From NCBI GenBank assembly GCA_947253735.1, contig CAMYAU010000055.1, positions 1-10,378 on the forward strand: 10,378 nt of DNA. Reading direction: 5' to 3'. The notes below the pieces were generated by a model that was not told the DNA's origin, did no database searches, and saw only the letters and a program-made list of their open reading frames with translations. Shown here in pieces: positions 1 through 5,767 of this stretch. The stretch comes from an uncultured Varibaculum sp. (lineage in GTDB: Bacteria; Actinomycetota; Actinomycetes; Actinomycetales; Actinomycetaceae). The position numbers were made by a program, and so were the translations under genes. Each line of letters starts with the position of its first letter. Position 1 is the stretch's first letter.

Positions 1-560
1 GGATAGAGCTTCTTTGCCTTTTCGTTGTCGCCCGCTTTGTAGGCATCCACAAATTCTTGGGTGGCCGATACCAGCTGGCCAGCCTGGTCCTTTACATAGG
101 CAGTGTATTTAGTCACCGCATCCTCATGCAGTTTCTTCTCATCGGCACTGACCTTAATACCCTCGCCTTTGGTTACTTTGAATTCCTTCAGCCCCACTAG
201 CGATCCCACCATGTTCTTCTTGCAGGCAGTGTAGTAGGTTCCTTCTTCTAGCTGCACGGTGAAGTCGCGTTTATCCCCGGCAGCCAGGTTTTCCATTTCC
301 CCCATAATCTGCAGTTTGTCTTTGGCGAGCACTTCAAACTCGTTGCGAGCCGGACCCTCGTTGCTTAGAGAGAACTTGATGGTTCCTGAGGGCGCGGTGT
401 TGGTAGACAGTTCACACTTGTCGTCAGCGATTTTCACCTCGATGGGTTTAGCGCTACCCGCGCCGTCACCGGCGGCGCTGTTGTCATTCTTTACACAACC
501 AGTCACAGTGACTGCCAGCGCCGCGCCCAGGAAGGCAACAGCAATCTTGCGCATATGCAT
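1..560 (-). CDS. efeO: EfeO-type iron-uptake lipoprotein (cupredoxin + imelysin), 3' end cut off
   Basis: This is the N-terminal 186 residues of an EfeO protein, the extracytoplasmic component of the EfeUOB iron importer, thought to bind iron and pass it to the EfeU permease. Residues 3-22 form a lipoprotein signal peptide: basic M-R-K, a hydrophobic stretch, and lipobox V-T-G-C with C22 as the lipidated residue. Residues about 38-130 form the cupredoxin-like domain with C49, C113 and M117. From about 138 the imelysin (M75) domain begins, with the family-typical run Y-V-K-D-Q, T-Q-E-F-V, A-G-D and A-K-K-L-Y; its HxxE metal site would lie beyond the window. The ATG at 560 is preferred over the one at 554 because AAGGAG (569-574) lies 8 nt upstream of it. 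The gene follows efeU by 62 bp on the same strand and is probably cotranscribed. The family assignment is firm; the 3' end is not visible. Confidence 0.93.
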   Translation of the reverse strand, partial: MHMRKIAVAFLGAALAVTVTGCVKNDNSAAGDGAGSAKPIEVKIADDKCELSTNTAPSGTIKFSLSNEGPARNEFEVLAKDKLQIMGEMENLAAGDKRDFTVQLEEGTYYTACKKNMVGSLVGLKEFKVTKGEGIKVSADEKKLHEDAVTKYTAYVKDQAGQLVSATQEFVDAYKAGDNEKAKKLY

Positions 561-567
561 TTATTTG

Positions 568-574
568 TCTCCTT
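568..574 (-). promoter_or_regulatory. Ribosome-binding site of efeO
   Basis: On the minus strand AAGGAGA lies 8 nt before the ATG at 560 and 14 nt before the in-frame ATG at 554. It therefore decides the start in favour of 560. Confidence 0.7.
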
Positions 575-594
575 AAATGTGCATTTTGCGTCGA

Positions 595-610
595 GGACGC
601 GAGCGCGCCC
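595..610 (-). other. GC-rich hairpin between efeU and efeO
   Basis: On the minus strand GGGCGC and GCGTCC pair (six pairs, one of them G-U) around a GCTC tetraloop. It sits between the efeU stop and the efeO ribosome-binding site. No T-run follows, so it is not a standard intrinsic terminator. It could stabilise or partly terminate the transcript between the two genes; that role is inference. Confidence 0.4.
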
Positions 611-622
611 CCGGGAAAACGT

Positions 623-1612
623 TCAGCCTACTTCAGCTGACGTTTTGGTCTTGTTATCTGTTTCTTCTACTTGTGCACCTCTATCGCTTACGTCTGCAAG
701 CGGACCCCTACTCGCCGCATTGGTCACGGCTTCTCCGGTGGCAGTGCCCTCTTTGTTAAGGGAACTCTTCGCTGCTAACGCTAGTTTTTTATTACGGTTA
801 TAGAAATAGAACAGCGCCGCTACTACTACCAGATAGATCAGCCAGCTGAAGAACTGCAGCGGAGTAGGGCTGGGTGAGAACTGGAAGATGGCTACCAACA
901 GGTCGTAAAGACCGCCGTTATAAACCAGGGTGGGTATATAGGCGGTAATGTCAAAGAGTGGGGCAGTCATGGGAATAATCCCTGCTTCTTGTAAGTCGTG
1001 GAACCCGTAGGAGCACACCCCGGCAGCCACAAAGATCAACAAATACCCGGTAACTTCGAAAAACACTCGCAAGTTAATACGGGCTACTCCCCGATATATT
1101 AGGTATCCGAGCGTAATCGCGATGGCGATCCCCACCAGCATCCCGATAACCAGGCTGGTACCGTTTTCGTTGTCGCTGGCATTTTTCAGCATTGGCCAAA
1201 TGAAAATCGCGGTTTCTAGCCCTTCCCGCCCCACGGTAATTAGCGCAATTACAAACAGCGACCAGCCAGCTCCACTACCTTTCGATAGCGCCTGCTTAAC
1301 TTGCGATTGCATCCGGGCAGTCATTTCTGCGGAATGCTCGGCCATCCAAAAGATTATCCAGGTTATGAGGGCGACCGCAAACAGGGACAGGAATCCCCCG
1401 AGGGCCTCCTGCGCTTGAGTCGTGAGGGTGTAGGTGCCCCAAACCAGGTAGGCACCCACGCTCATAGGTATCACGGTACCTACAGCTATCCCGAGCCATA
1501 GCTTAGGCAGGACATCTTCACGCTCCACTTTCTTCACATAGGCATAAAGAATGGAGACGATTAGGACAGCCTCCAAACCTTCACGTAACGCAATCAGCAA
1601 AGCGCCCAGCAT
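623..1612 (-). CDS. efeU: EfeU / FTR1-family iron permease
   Basis: This is a 329-residue polytopic membrane protein of the OFeT/FTR1 family, the membrane permease of the EfeUOB system. Both iron-handling REXXE motifs are intact: R10-E-G-L-E14 in the first membrane segment and R129-E-G-L-E133 in the fourth. Hydrophobic segments lie at about 2-26, 36-58, 70-92, 117-140, 153-173, 185-205, 225-245 and 253-271; the exact TM count is uncertain. After about residue 272 there is a charged, low-complexity cytoplasmic tail of roughly 55 residues, which makes it longer than the E. coli protein of about 276 residues. The ATG at 1612 is preceded by GGAG at a spacing of about 6 nt. The gene heads a minus-strand operon with efeO, and the upstream iron box (1657-1675) predicts repression in iron-replete cells. 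The family call is very secure; ferrous versus ferric substrate cannot be read from sequence. Confidence 0.95.
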   Translation of the reverse strand: MLGALLIALREGLEAVLIVSILYAYVKKVEREDVLPKLWLGIAVGTVIPMSVGAYLVWGTYTLTTQAQEALGGFLSLFAVALITWIIFWMAEHSAEMTARMQSQVKQALSKGSGAGWSLFVIALITVGREGLETAIFIWPMLKNASDNENGTSLVIGMLVGIAIAITLGYLIYRGVARINLRVFFEVTGYLLIFVAAGVCSYGFHDLQEAGIIPMTAPLFDITAYIPTLVYNGGLYDLLVAIFQFSPSPTPLQFFSWLIYLVVVAALFYFYNRNKKLALAAKSSLNKEGTATGEAVTNAASRGPLADVSDRGAQVEETDNKTKTSAEVG

Positions 1613-1656
1613 GTTATCTCCAGTCTGCGAAATAGTTAGCTAGCATCCATAATCTT

Positions 1657-1675
1657 TTAGCCAAGGCGAGCCTAA
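1657..1675 (-). promoter_or_regulatory. DtxR/IdeR-type iron box upstream of efeU
   Basis: The 19-mer, read on the minus strand as TTAGGCTCGCCTTGGCTAA, matches the DtxR/IdeR consensus TTAGGTTAGSCTAACCTAA at 14 of 19 positions by hand count. Both outer TTAGG/CTAA half-sites are kept apart from one base. It overlaps the proposed efeU -10 and start site and ends 45 bp from the efeU ATG, a classic repression position. Its place in front of an iron importer supports the call. The regulator gene itself is not in the window. Confidence 0.72.
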
Positions 1676-1704
1676 TTTATTTGATTCCCCCCCCACCCTG
1701 TCAA
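1674..1704 (-). promoter_or_regulatory. efeU promoter with G8 tract in the spacer
   Basis: On the minus strand a perfect TTGACA -35 (1699-1704) is followed after 19 nt by TAAATT (1674-1679), a fair -10 overlapping the iron box by two bases. The spacer contains eight consecutive G residues (1687-1694). The predicted start is near 1667, giving a leader of about 55 nt. The -35 is clear; the -10 choice and start are inferred. Confidence 0.5.
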
Positions 1705-1867
1705 CAGCCCCGCAAGCCAAAGCATACCGGCTTTACCAGAGCAAATACCCCTAACAAAACGCGACCACAACCCCTACGATAGGCCGCAATACATATTTTT
1801 ACTTAGGTCACCCTTCTTTCCACGCAGCATCGCAACCTTCCACCAAACTCCCCCTATCTCCCTAAAC

Positions 1868-1922
1868 TTCACCAAGCTTTTCAGACGATTAGACTAGAAG
1901 TGTCATTAAATGTCAGAATGAC
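1868..1922 (+). promoter_or_regulatory. Promoter and putative operator of the TetR-family gene
   Basis: TAGACT at 1890-1895 fits a TANNNT -10, with a weak TTCACC (1868-1873) at -35 across a 16-nt spacer. Just downstream, GTCATT (1902-1907) and AATGAC (1917-1922) form a perfect 6-bp inverted repeat with a 9-nt centre. TGTCA also recurs at 1901 and 1911, one helical turn apart. This lies over the expected start site and right before the ATG, where a self-repressing TetR protein would bind. No clear Shine-Dalgarno sequence is visible before the ATG. Operator function is inferred from symmetry and position. Confidence 0.45.
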
Positions 1923-1925
1923 CTC

Positions 1926-2645
1926 ATGCCTAGAATCATCGGGGACACACTGGAAGAACATCGTAAGAAAACTCGCCAGCAGTTATTCGACGCCCTTTCC
2001 CGCCTAATGCAGACCAATACTTTTGAATCGTTAACTATGGCGAAGATTGCCGAAGAGGCAGGGGTGGGACGCACCGCGGTCTATAACCATTTCCAAGATA
2101 AAGAAGCCCTACTTCTGGCGTTTATTACTTTTGAAACCGGGCAATACTCGGTGCGCTTAAACCGGGCACTCATAGGGGTATCCTCACCCATAAAAATGTT
2201 GCGAATCTATATCCGAGAACAACTCACCCTAGGCTCTTCTTACCATCTGGCTCCCGGTCTGGACCTACGCCGTCAAGTTTCAAGTGAAACTAGCTCTGAA
2301 CTGCGCGTACATGCTCAGATTGTAGAGAATATATTAAGAAAAATTTTACGGAAAGCTATCAACGAGGGCACGCTCCCTCCCCAGAACTTGCCGGTGGCCA
2401 TTTCGATGGTGAATGCGGCCTTAGCTGGCAGGACCCTACCGAAAGAACCGATGCATCGAGAATATTTAATCCATTGCGTGCAGGCGTATGTATTACGTTC
2501 TTTGGGAGCAAGTCATACTCTCGCTCCGCTACCAAACAGCACACGTTTCTTGGGGCGACGCTTAGATATGGAAGAAAACCCCTTCTCCGCTCGCGGTGGC
2601 GAGGGAATGATCACCTCCGGCTGCCCCATTCATCGCGCCAGTTAA
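1926..2645 (+). CDS. TetR/AcrR-family transcriptional regulator
   Basis: This 239-residue protein has a typical TetR N-terminal DNA-binding domain. Helix 1 lies at about 10-28 (T-R-Q-Q-L-F-D-A-L) and the helix-turn-helix at about 38-58: T-M-A-K-I-A-E-E-A-G-V, then G-R-T-A-V-Y-N-H-F, then D-K-E-A-L. Residues from about 65 to 195 are the variable ligand-binding and dimerisation region, with nothing that reveals the effector. The last 40 or so residues are Arg/Gly/Pro-rich and probably disordered, so the protein is slightly longer than the usual 190-220. The ATG at 1926 lacks a good ribosome-binding site, but the M-P-R-I-I-G-D start is natural for this subfamily, and the next in-frame ATG would remove helix 1. 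It is divergent from efeU; because efeU has an iron box, this regulator need not control iron uptake. Family is sure, target unknown. Confidence 0.88.
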   Translation: MPRIIGDTLEEHRKKTRQQLFDALSRLMQTNTFESLTMAKIAEEAGVGRTAVYNHFQDKEALLLAFITFETGQYSVRLNRALIGVSSPIKMLRIYIREQLTLGSSYHLAPGLDLRRQVSSETSSELRVHAQIVENILRKILRKAINEGTLPPQNLPVAISMVNAALAGRTLPKEPMHREYLIHCVQAYVLRSLGASHTLAPLPNSTRFLGRRLDMEENPFSARGGEGMITSGCPIHRAS

Positions 2646-2667
2646 ACCCAGTTTTACTTCCTCTCCC

Positions 2668-2690
2668 GCTCCTACAGAGGAGCCTTTAGT
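2668..2690 (+). terminator. Possible weak terminator after the TetR-family gene
   Basis: GCTCCT (2668-2673) and AGGAGC (2678-2683) form a 6-bp hairpin with an ACAG loop, followed by CTTTAGTT. The T-run is poor. A second small stem, GGTTC (2700-2704) with GAACC (2715-2719), follows. Together they may end the upstream transcript. Confidence 0.3.
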
Positions 2691-2777
2691 TAGCAACCCG
2701 GTTCCCGATAAGGCGAACCTCGGTTTAGATAGCGGGCGCGATTGCCAGGTGCGAATCATTTTAGCCTCTCCGTAATC

Positions 2778-2807
2778 TATAATCACTTAAGAGAGCTAAA
2801 GGAGGAG
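2778..2807 (+). promoter_or_regulatory. -10 element and strong RBS of the LRV membrane protein gene
   Basis: TATAAT at 2778-2783 is a perfect -10. No convincing -35 is seen (the hexamer 17 nt upstream is ATCATT). AAGGAGG at 2799-2805 is a full anti-SD match, 4 nt before the ATG at 2810, and fixes the start. The predicted leader is about 20 nt. Confidence 0.5.
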
Positions 2808-2809
2808 CC

Positions 2810-4063
2810 ATGAGCACTGACCCGATACAACGGGCAAGCGATCCGGCAACACCGCTGGAAGAGCTACAGTTTTTAGCTCAGAACCACCCTTCCTTGCGCC
2901 CCCTAATTGCCGAAAACCCTTCCACTTACCCAGAACTTTTAGAGTGGTTAGGCGAATTTTCTGATCCTGAAATTGACGCAGCCCTGCAACGCCGACAAAA
3001 CCGGATAAACCGTGCTTCCCACGCAAAGGCCACTGCGGCAGTACCGCAGGTCTCCCCTATCCCCCATTTAAACCCAACAGACAAGACCACTTCTTTTACT
3101 CCCGATCCTTTGATTTCTCCGCTACCTGCAGATTCGGCCAACCTGGCCAGTGGTGAAGACACTCAGACTTTAACCCCCCTAGCGAGGGCCAAAAATCCGC
3201 AAACAGCTACTGAGCAAAGCGAAGATCCAGCAACACTAGCATCCACCAGCGTCGAGGTAACGGGAAAAACAAAATCCGAGAAACTTAAATTAGCTGATGA
3301 AGAAGATTTAGCGGACTTTGCACCGCAAGAAGAAAAAACTGCCTCCAAGAAAAGCAAGATTTTCGTGATCGTGGTTGCGGTATTGATTGGTTTGATCCTC
3401 TCAATCGGAGGCAACTTAGCAGATCGTCTCACCGGTGGTGATGGCTCGAAGAGTTGGTATGGAAAGAACGGGGTAATCGCGCGGATCTTTGGAGACGCCG
3501 ACCTCAACCGCGACCACAACAATAATGGGATTCCCGATTACCAAGAAAATGGGGAAAACAACGCTAATAACCAGAAATCCACTGGTAAGAACCAGCAGAA
3601 GGGGAATAATAACGCTGGTGCCCAGCTAGATGTAAAAACCGAGGGACGCCAAATAGCTCCAGCGCCAACTAACCAGATTGGGCAGGCAAAAGCACTCCCG
3701 AATGGCGCCTTTCAAGTAGCTGAATTTTCACTCCCGGATGCCCCCATTAAGTGCACAATCGGCAATGAAGTGGTTTGCAGTGTCTTTAGTTTCACCGGGA
3801 ATATCGGACAGCACCCCGGGGCAACCGTAAAGTTCACCCTGGGAGCAGACGGCGCGAAACCTCCCGAAGATATAGGTGTCAAAGATCGCGAGACATCACA
3901 GACCATCCTAGCTAGTGGAGCCGCTGCCGCTTCGGGGGCCTATGCTTGTCAGTCCTCCGGTTCTGGGGTTGATTGCTGGAACTTGCAGACTGGGCATGGG
4001 CTAAAACTTACAGTTAACAGTGCAGAAGCCTATCAACCTAAAGTTGCTTCCCCGGGGAACTAG
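2810..4063 (+). CDS. LRV-domain single-pass membrane protein with secreted DUF6636-like domain
   Basis: This is a 417-residue protein of unknown function with a clear modular layout. Residues 8-62 resemble the actinobacterial LRV (variant leucine-rich repeat) domain: D-P-A-T-P, then L-A-Q-N-H-P, then L-R-P-L-I-A-E-N-P, then Y-P-E-L-L-E-W-L. Residues about 63-180 are a Pro/Thr/Ser/Glu-rich, probably disordered linker. Residues about 185-203 (I-F-V-I-V-V-A-V-L-I-G-L-I-L) form one TM helix preceded by lysines, so the LRV part should be cytoplasmic. Residues 229-245 carry an Asp/Asn series ending G-I-P-D, like a type-3-thrombospondin calcium loop. An Asn/Gln/Lys-rich spacer follows. Residues about 300-417 hold four cysteines (C315, C323, C380, C389) and a C-W-x5-G-H-G motif like DUF6636 domains of mycobacterial secreted proteins. 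It stands alone between a plus-strand regulator and a convergent operon. A cell-envelope sensory or scaffolding role is only a guess. Confidence 0.85.
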   Translation: MSTDPIQRASDPATPLEELQFLAQNHPSLRPLIAENPSTYPELLEWLGEFSDPEIDAALQRRQNRINRASHAKATAAVPQVSPIPHLNPTDKTTSFTPDPLISPLPADSANLASGEDTQTLTPLARAKNPQTATEQSEDPATLASTSVEVTGKTKSEKLKLADEEDLADFAPQEEKTASKKSKIFVIVVAVLIGLILSIGGNLADRLTGGDGSKSWYGKNGVIARIFGDADLNRDHNNNGIPDYQENGENNANNQKSTGKNQQKGNNNAGAQLDVKTEGRQIAPAPTNQIGQAKALPNGAFQVAEFSLPDAPIKCTIGNEVVCSVFSFTGNIGQHPGATVKFTLGADGAKPPEDIGVKDRETSQTILASGAAAASGAYACQSSGSGVDCWNLQTGHGLKLTVNSAEAYQPKVASPGN

Positions 4064-4088
4064 TCCTTCCCAATCTTTAGCTAAAATA

Positions 4089-4106
4089 TTTATCCCGCGA
4101 GATAAA
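4089..4106. other. AT-rich hairpin downstream of the LRV protein gene
   Basis: TTTATC (4089-4094) and GATAAA (4101-4106) form a perfect 6-bp stem with a CCGCGA loop in the convergent gap. It could contribute to termination from either side, but there is no T-run. Confidence 0.25.
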
Positions 4107-4109
4107 GTT

Positions 4110-4191
4110 CTCCTGTCCTCGGCAGCGGTAAACATAAATCAGCATCCCTGTCTAGCACCTTCTATCTGGATACCGCCAACCAGGACAGGAG
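4110..4191. repeat. 82-bp inverted repeat between convergent genes
   Basis: The ends CTCCTGTCCT (4110-4119) and AGGACAGGAG (4182-4191) are perfect 10-bp inverted repeats. After 5 unmatched bases on each side, GCGGTA (4125-4130) and TACCGC (4171-4176) add six more pairs, enclosing a 40-nt centre. The element fills most of the gap between the LRV-protein stop and the asd stop. It could be a bidirectional transcription-end structure, although no U-run follows on either strand, or a small repeat element. Only one copy is in this window. Confidence 0.6.
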
Positions 4192-4199
4192 GGAACCTG

Positions 4200-5249
4200 T
4201 TAGGCTACCAGCAGCTCCGCAGCGACTAGCTCTGCGATCTGAATGGCGTTAAGTGCCGCCCCTTTACGCAGGTTATCCGCGCAGCAGATGAAGGCTAGAC
4301 CTTTCCCACCTGGAACCGACTGATCGATACGTAGCCGCCCAGTGAAAGTACCATCACGGCCAGCAGCGTCCAAAGGATTAGGAACATCTACCAGTTGCAC
4401 TCCTTCTGCCTGAGCTAATGCCGCTTGGGCTTGTTCTAAATCAACCGGACGAGCAAAACGCGCATTCAAAGATAATAGATGCGCGGTCATCACCGGGATA
4501 CGCACGCAGGTACAAGAGGCCGCTAGTTCGGGAAGATGCAAAATCCGCCGCGATTCGTTGCGTAGCTTTTGTTCCTCATCGGTTTCGTTTGAACCGTCAT
4601 CCACGAAATTTCCAGCCACCGGAACCGCGTTAAACGCTATCGGGCGCACATAGGTTTTAGGCTGCGGAAAATCGATAGCCTCCCCATCTAAAGCTAGTTC
4701 TTCACAACGGTCTACGCTCGCTTCTAGCTGGGAAGAAAGTTCTTTAACCCCGGCTCTGCCAGAACCGGAAACCGCCTGATAGGAGGACGCAACTAAGGTT
4801 TCCAATCCAAAGAGATCATGCAGTACTTTCACCGTGGGCATTGCCGCCATAGTGGTGCAATTGGGGTTGGCAATAATCCCTTTAGGACGATTCTTAATAT
4901 CTTCCGGGTTGACCTCTGAAACTACCAGAGGTACCTCGGAGTCTTTGCGCCAGGCCGAGGAATTATCGACTACTACCGCCCCGGCTGCAGCGAAACGAGG
5001 AGCATGGGTGCGAGAAGCGGAGCCCCCGGCTGAGAAAATAGCGATATCAATACCGCTGAGATCAGCGACCTCAACGTCCTCAACAGTAATTTGTTGCCCC
5101 CGGAAAACAAGCTGTTTGCCGGCACTACGTGAGGTTGCAAACAGGCGAATATTAACTGCCGGAAAGTTTCTTTCCTCCAAAAGCGTACGCATTACCCGTC
5201 CGACCTGACCGGTGGCCCCCACTAGGGCTACGGTTAGCTCTTTATTCAT
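4200..5249 (-). CDS. asd: Aspartate-semialdehyde dehydrogenase
   Basis: This cytoplasmic enzyme makes aspartate-semialdehyde from aspartyl phosphate using NADPH, at the branch toward lysine/diaminopimelate, threonine and methionine. The 349-residue length is normal. The N-terminal Rossmann fold has G11-A-T-G-Q-V-G17. N-P-N-C-T-T carries the catalytic cysteine C131, and S-A-W-R carries a likely substrate arginine R101. S-S-Y-Q-A-V-S-G-S-G-R-A-G-V spans 155-168. C-V-R-I-P-V-M-T-A-H carries R250 and the catalytic base H257. The ATG at 5249 overlaps the lysC stop as ATGA, and GGAGG inside the end of lysC lies about 9 nt upstream, so the two genes are probably translationally coupled. Nothing is missing; the identification is secure. 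The gene converges on the LRV-protein gene across the 82-bp inverted repeat. Confidence 0.97.
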   Translation of the reverse strand: MNKELTVALVGATGQVGRVMRTLLEERNFPAVNIRLFATSRSAGKQLVFRGQQITVEDVEVADLSGIDIAIFSAGGSASRTHAPRFAAAGAVVVDNSSAWRKDSEVPLVVSEVNPEDIKNRPKGIIANPNCTTMAAMPTVKVLHDLFGLETLVASSYQAVSGSGRAGVKELSSQLEASVDRCEELALDGEAIDFPQPKTYVRPIAFNAVPVAGNFVDDGSNETDEEQKLRNESRRILHLPELAASCTCVRIPVMTAHLLSLNARFARPVDLEQAQAALAQAEGVQLVDVPNPLDAAGRDGTFTGRLRIDQSVPGGKGLAFICCADNLRKGAALNAIQIAELVAAELLVA

Positions 5250-5767
5250 CGTCCGGTACCTCCATAGACTACGGCTTCAGTTTCTTCGGAATCTAAATCA
5301 AAGGCTTTATGGATCGCCAGCACCGCATCATCTAGACGATCTAAGCTGATCAACACGGAGATGCGCACTTCGGAAGTGGAAATAATATGCACGTTGATCC
5401 CAGCATCAGAGAGCGCCTGGAAAAAGCGGGCTGAAATCCCGGGATTATTACGCATACCCGCCCCTACCAGAGAAACCTTACCAACGTTGGTATCATGGTC
5501 GATACGAATAAAATCCAATGATTTCTTTTCGTTCTCTAGTTCTTTCATTACCGCTGGAATATCATCCGCGGGCATAGTAATCGAAATGTTTGCCCTTCCG
5601 GGGCGAGCCTCAGAAATATTTTGCACGATCATATCGATATTGGCACCGGCTTTTGCCACGGCAGTAAACAGATCCGCGGCCACACCAGGTCGGTCAGGCA
5701 AGCCAACTACCGTCAGTTTTTCCTGGGAACGATCATGCGCGATACCAGAAATAATGGGAGCTTCCAC
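5246..5767 (-). CDS. lysC: Internally initiated aspartokinase beta subunit (in-frame with lysC)
   Basis: Inside lysC, codon 263 is a GTG (5767) preceded by GAGGAGG (5773-5779) at a 5-nt spacing, a better ribosome-binding site than that of lysC itself. Starting there gives a 173-residue protein made of the two ACT domains and the same C-terminus. In Corynebacterium glutamicum and Bacillus subtilis, aspartokinase is an alpha2-beta2 enzyme whose beta subunit comes from just such an internal in-frame start, and the C. glutamicum beta is close to this size. The GAG-GAG codons also encode E-E in a linker with little constraint, which supports selection for the site. Expression is inferred, not shown. 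Confidence 0.75.
   Translation of the reverse strand: MEAPIISGIAHDRSQEKLTVVGLPDRPGVAADLFTAVAKAGANIDMIVQNISEARPGRANISITMPADDIPAVMKELENEKKSLDFIRIDHDTNVGKVSLVGAGMRNNPGISARFFQALSDAGINVHIISTSEVRISVLISLDRLDDAVLAIHKAFDLDSEETEAVVYGGTGR

Noticed and set aside
1803..1821. TTAGGT start of a possible second iron box near the TetR gene
   Set aside because: Only the first half-site matches; the other half shows no CCTAA, so it is not a credible DtxR site.
4020..4229. Plus-strand ORF of 69 codons across the inverted repeat
   Set aside because: It overlaps the LRV gene end out of frame, has no ribosome-binding site and runs into asd on the other strand.
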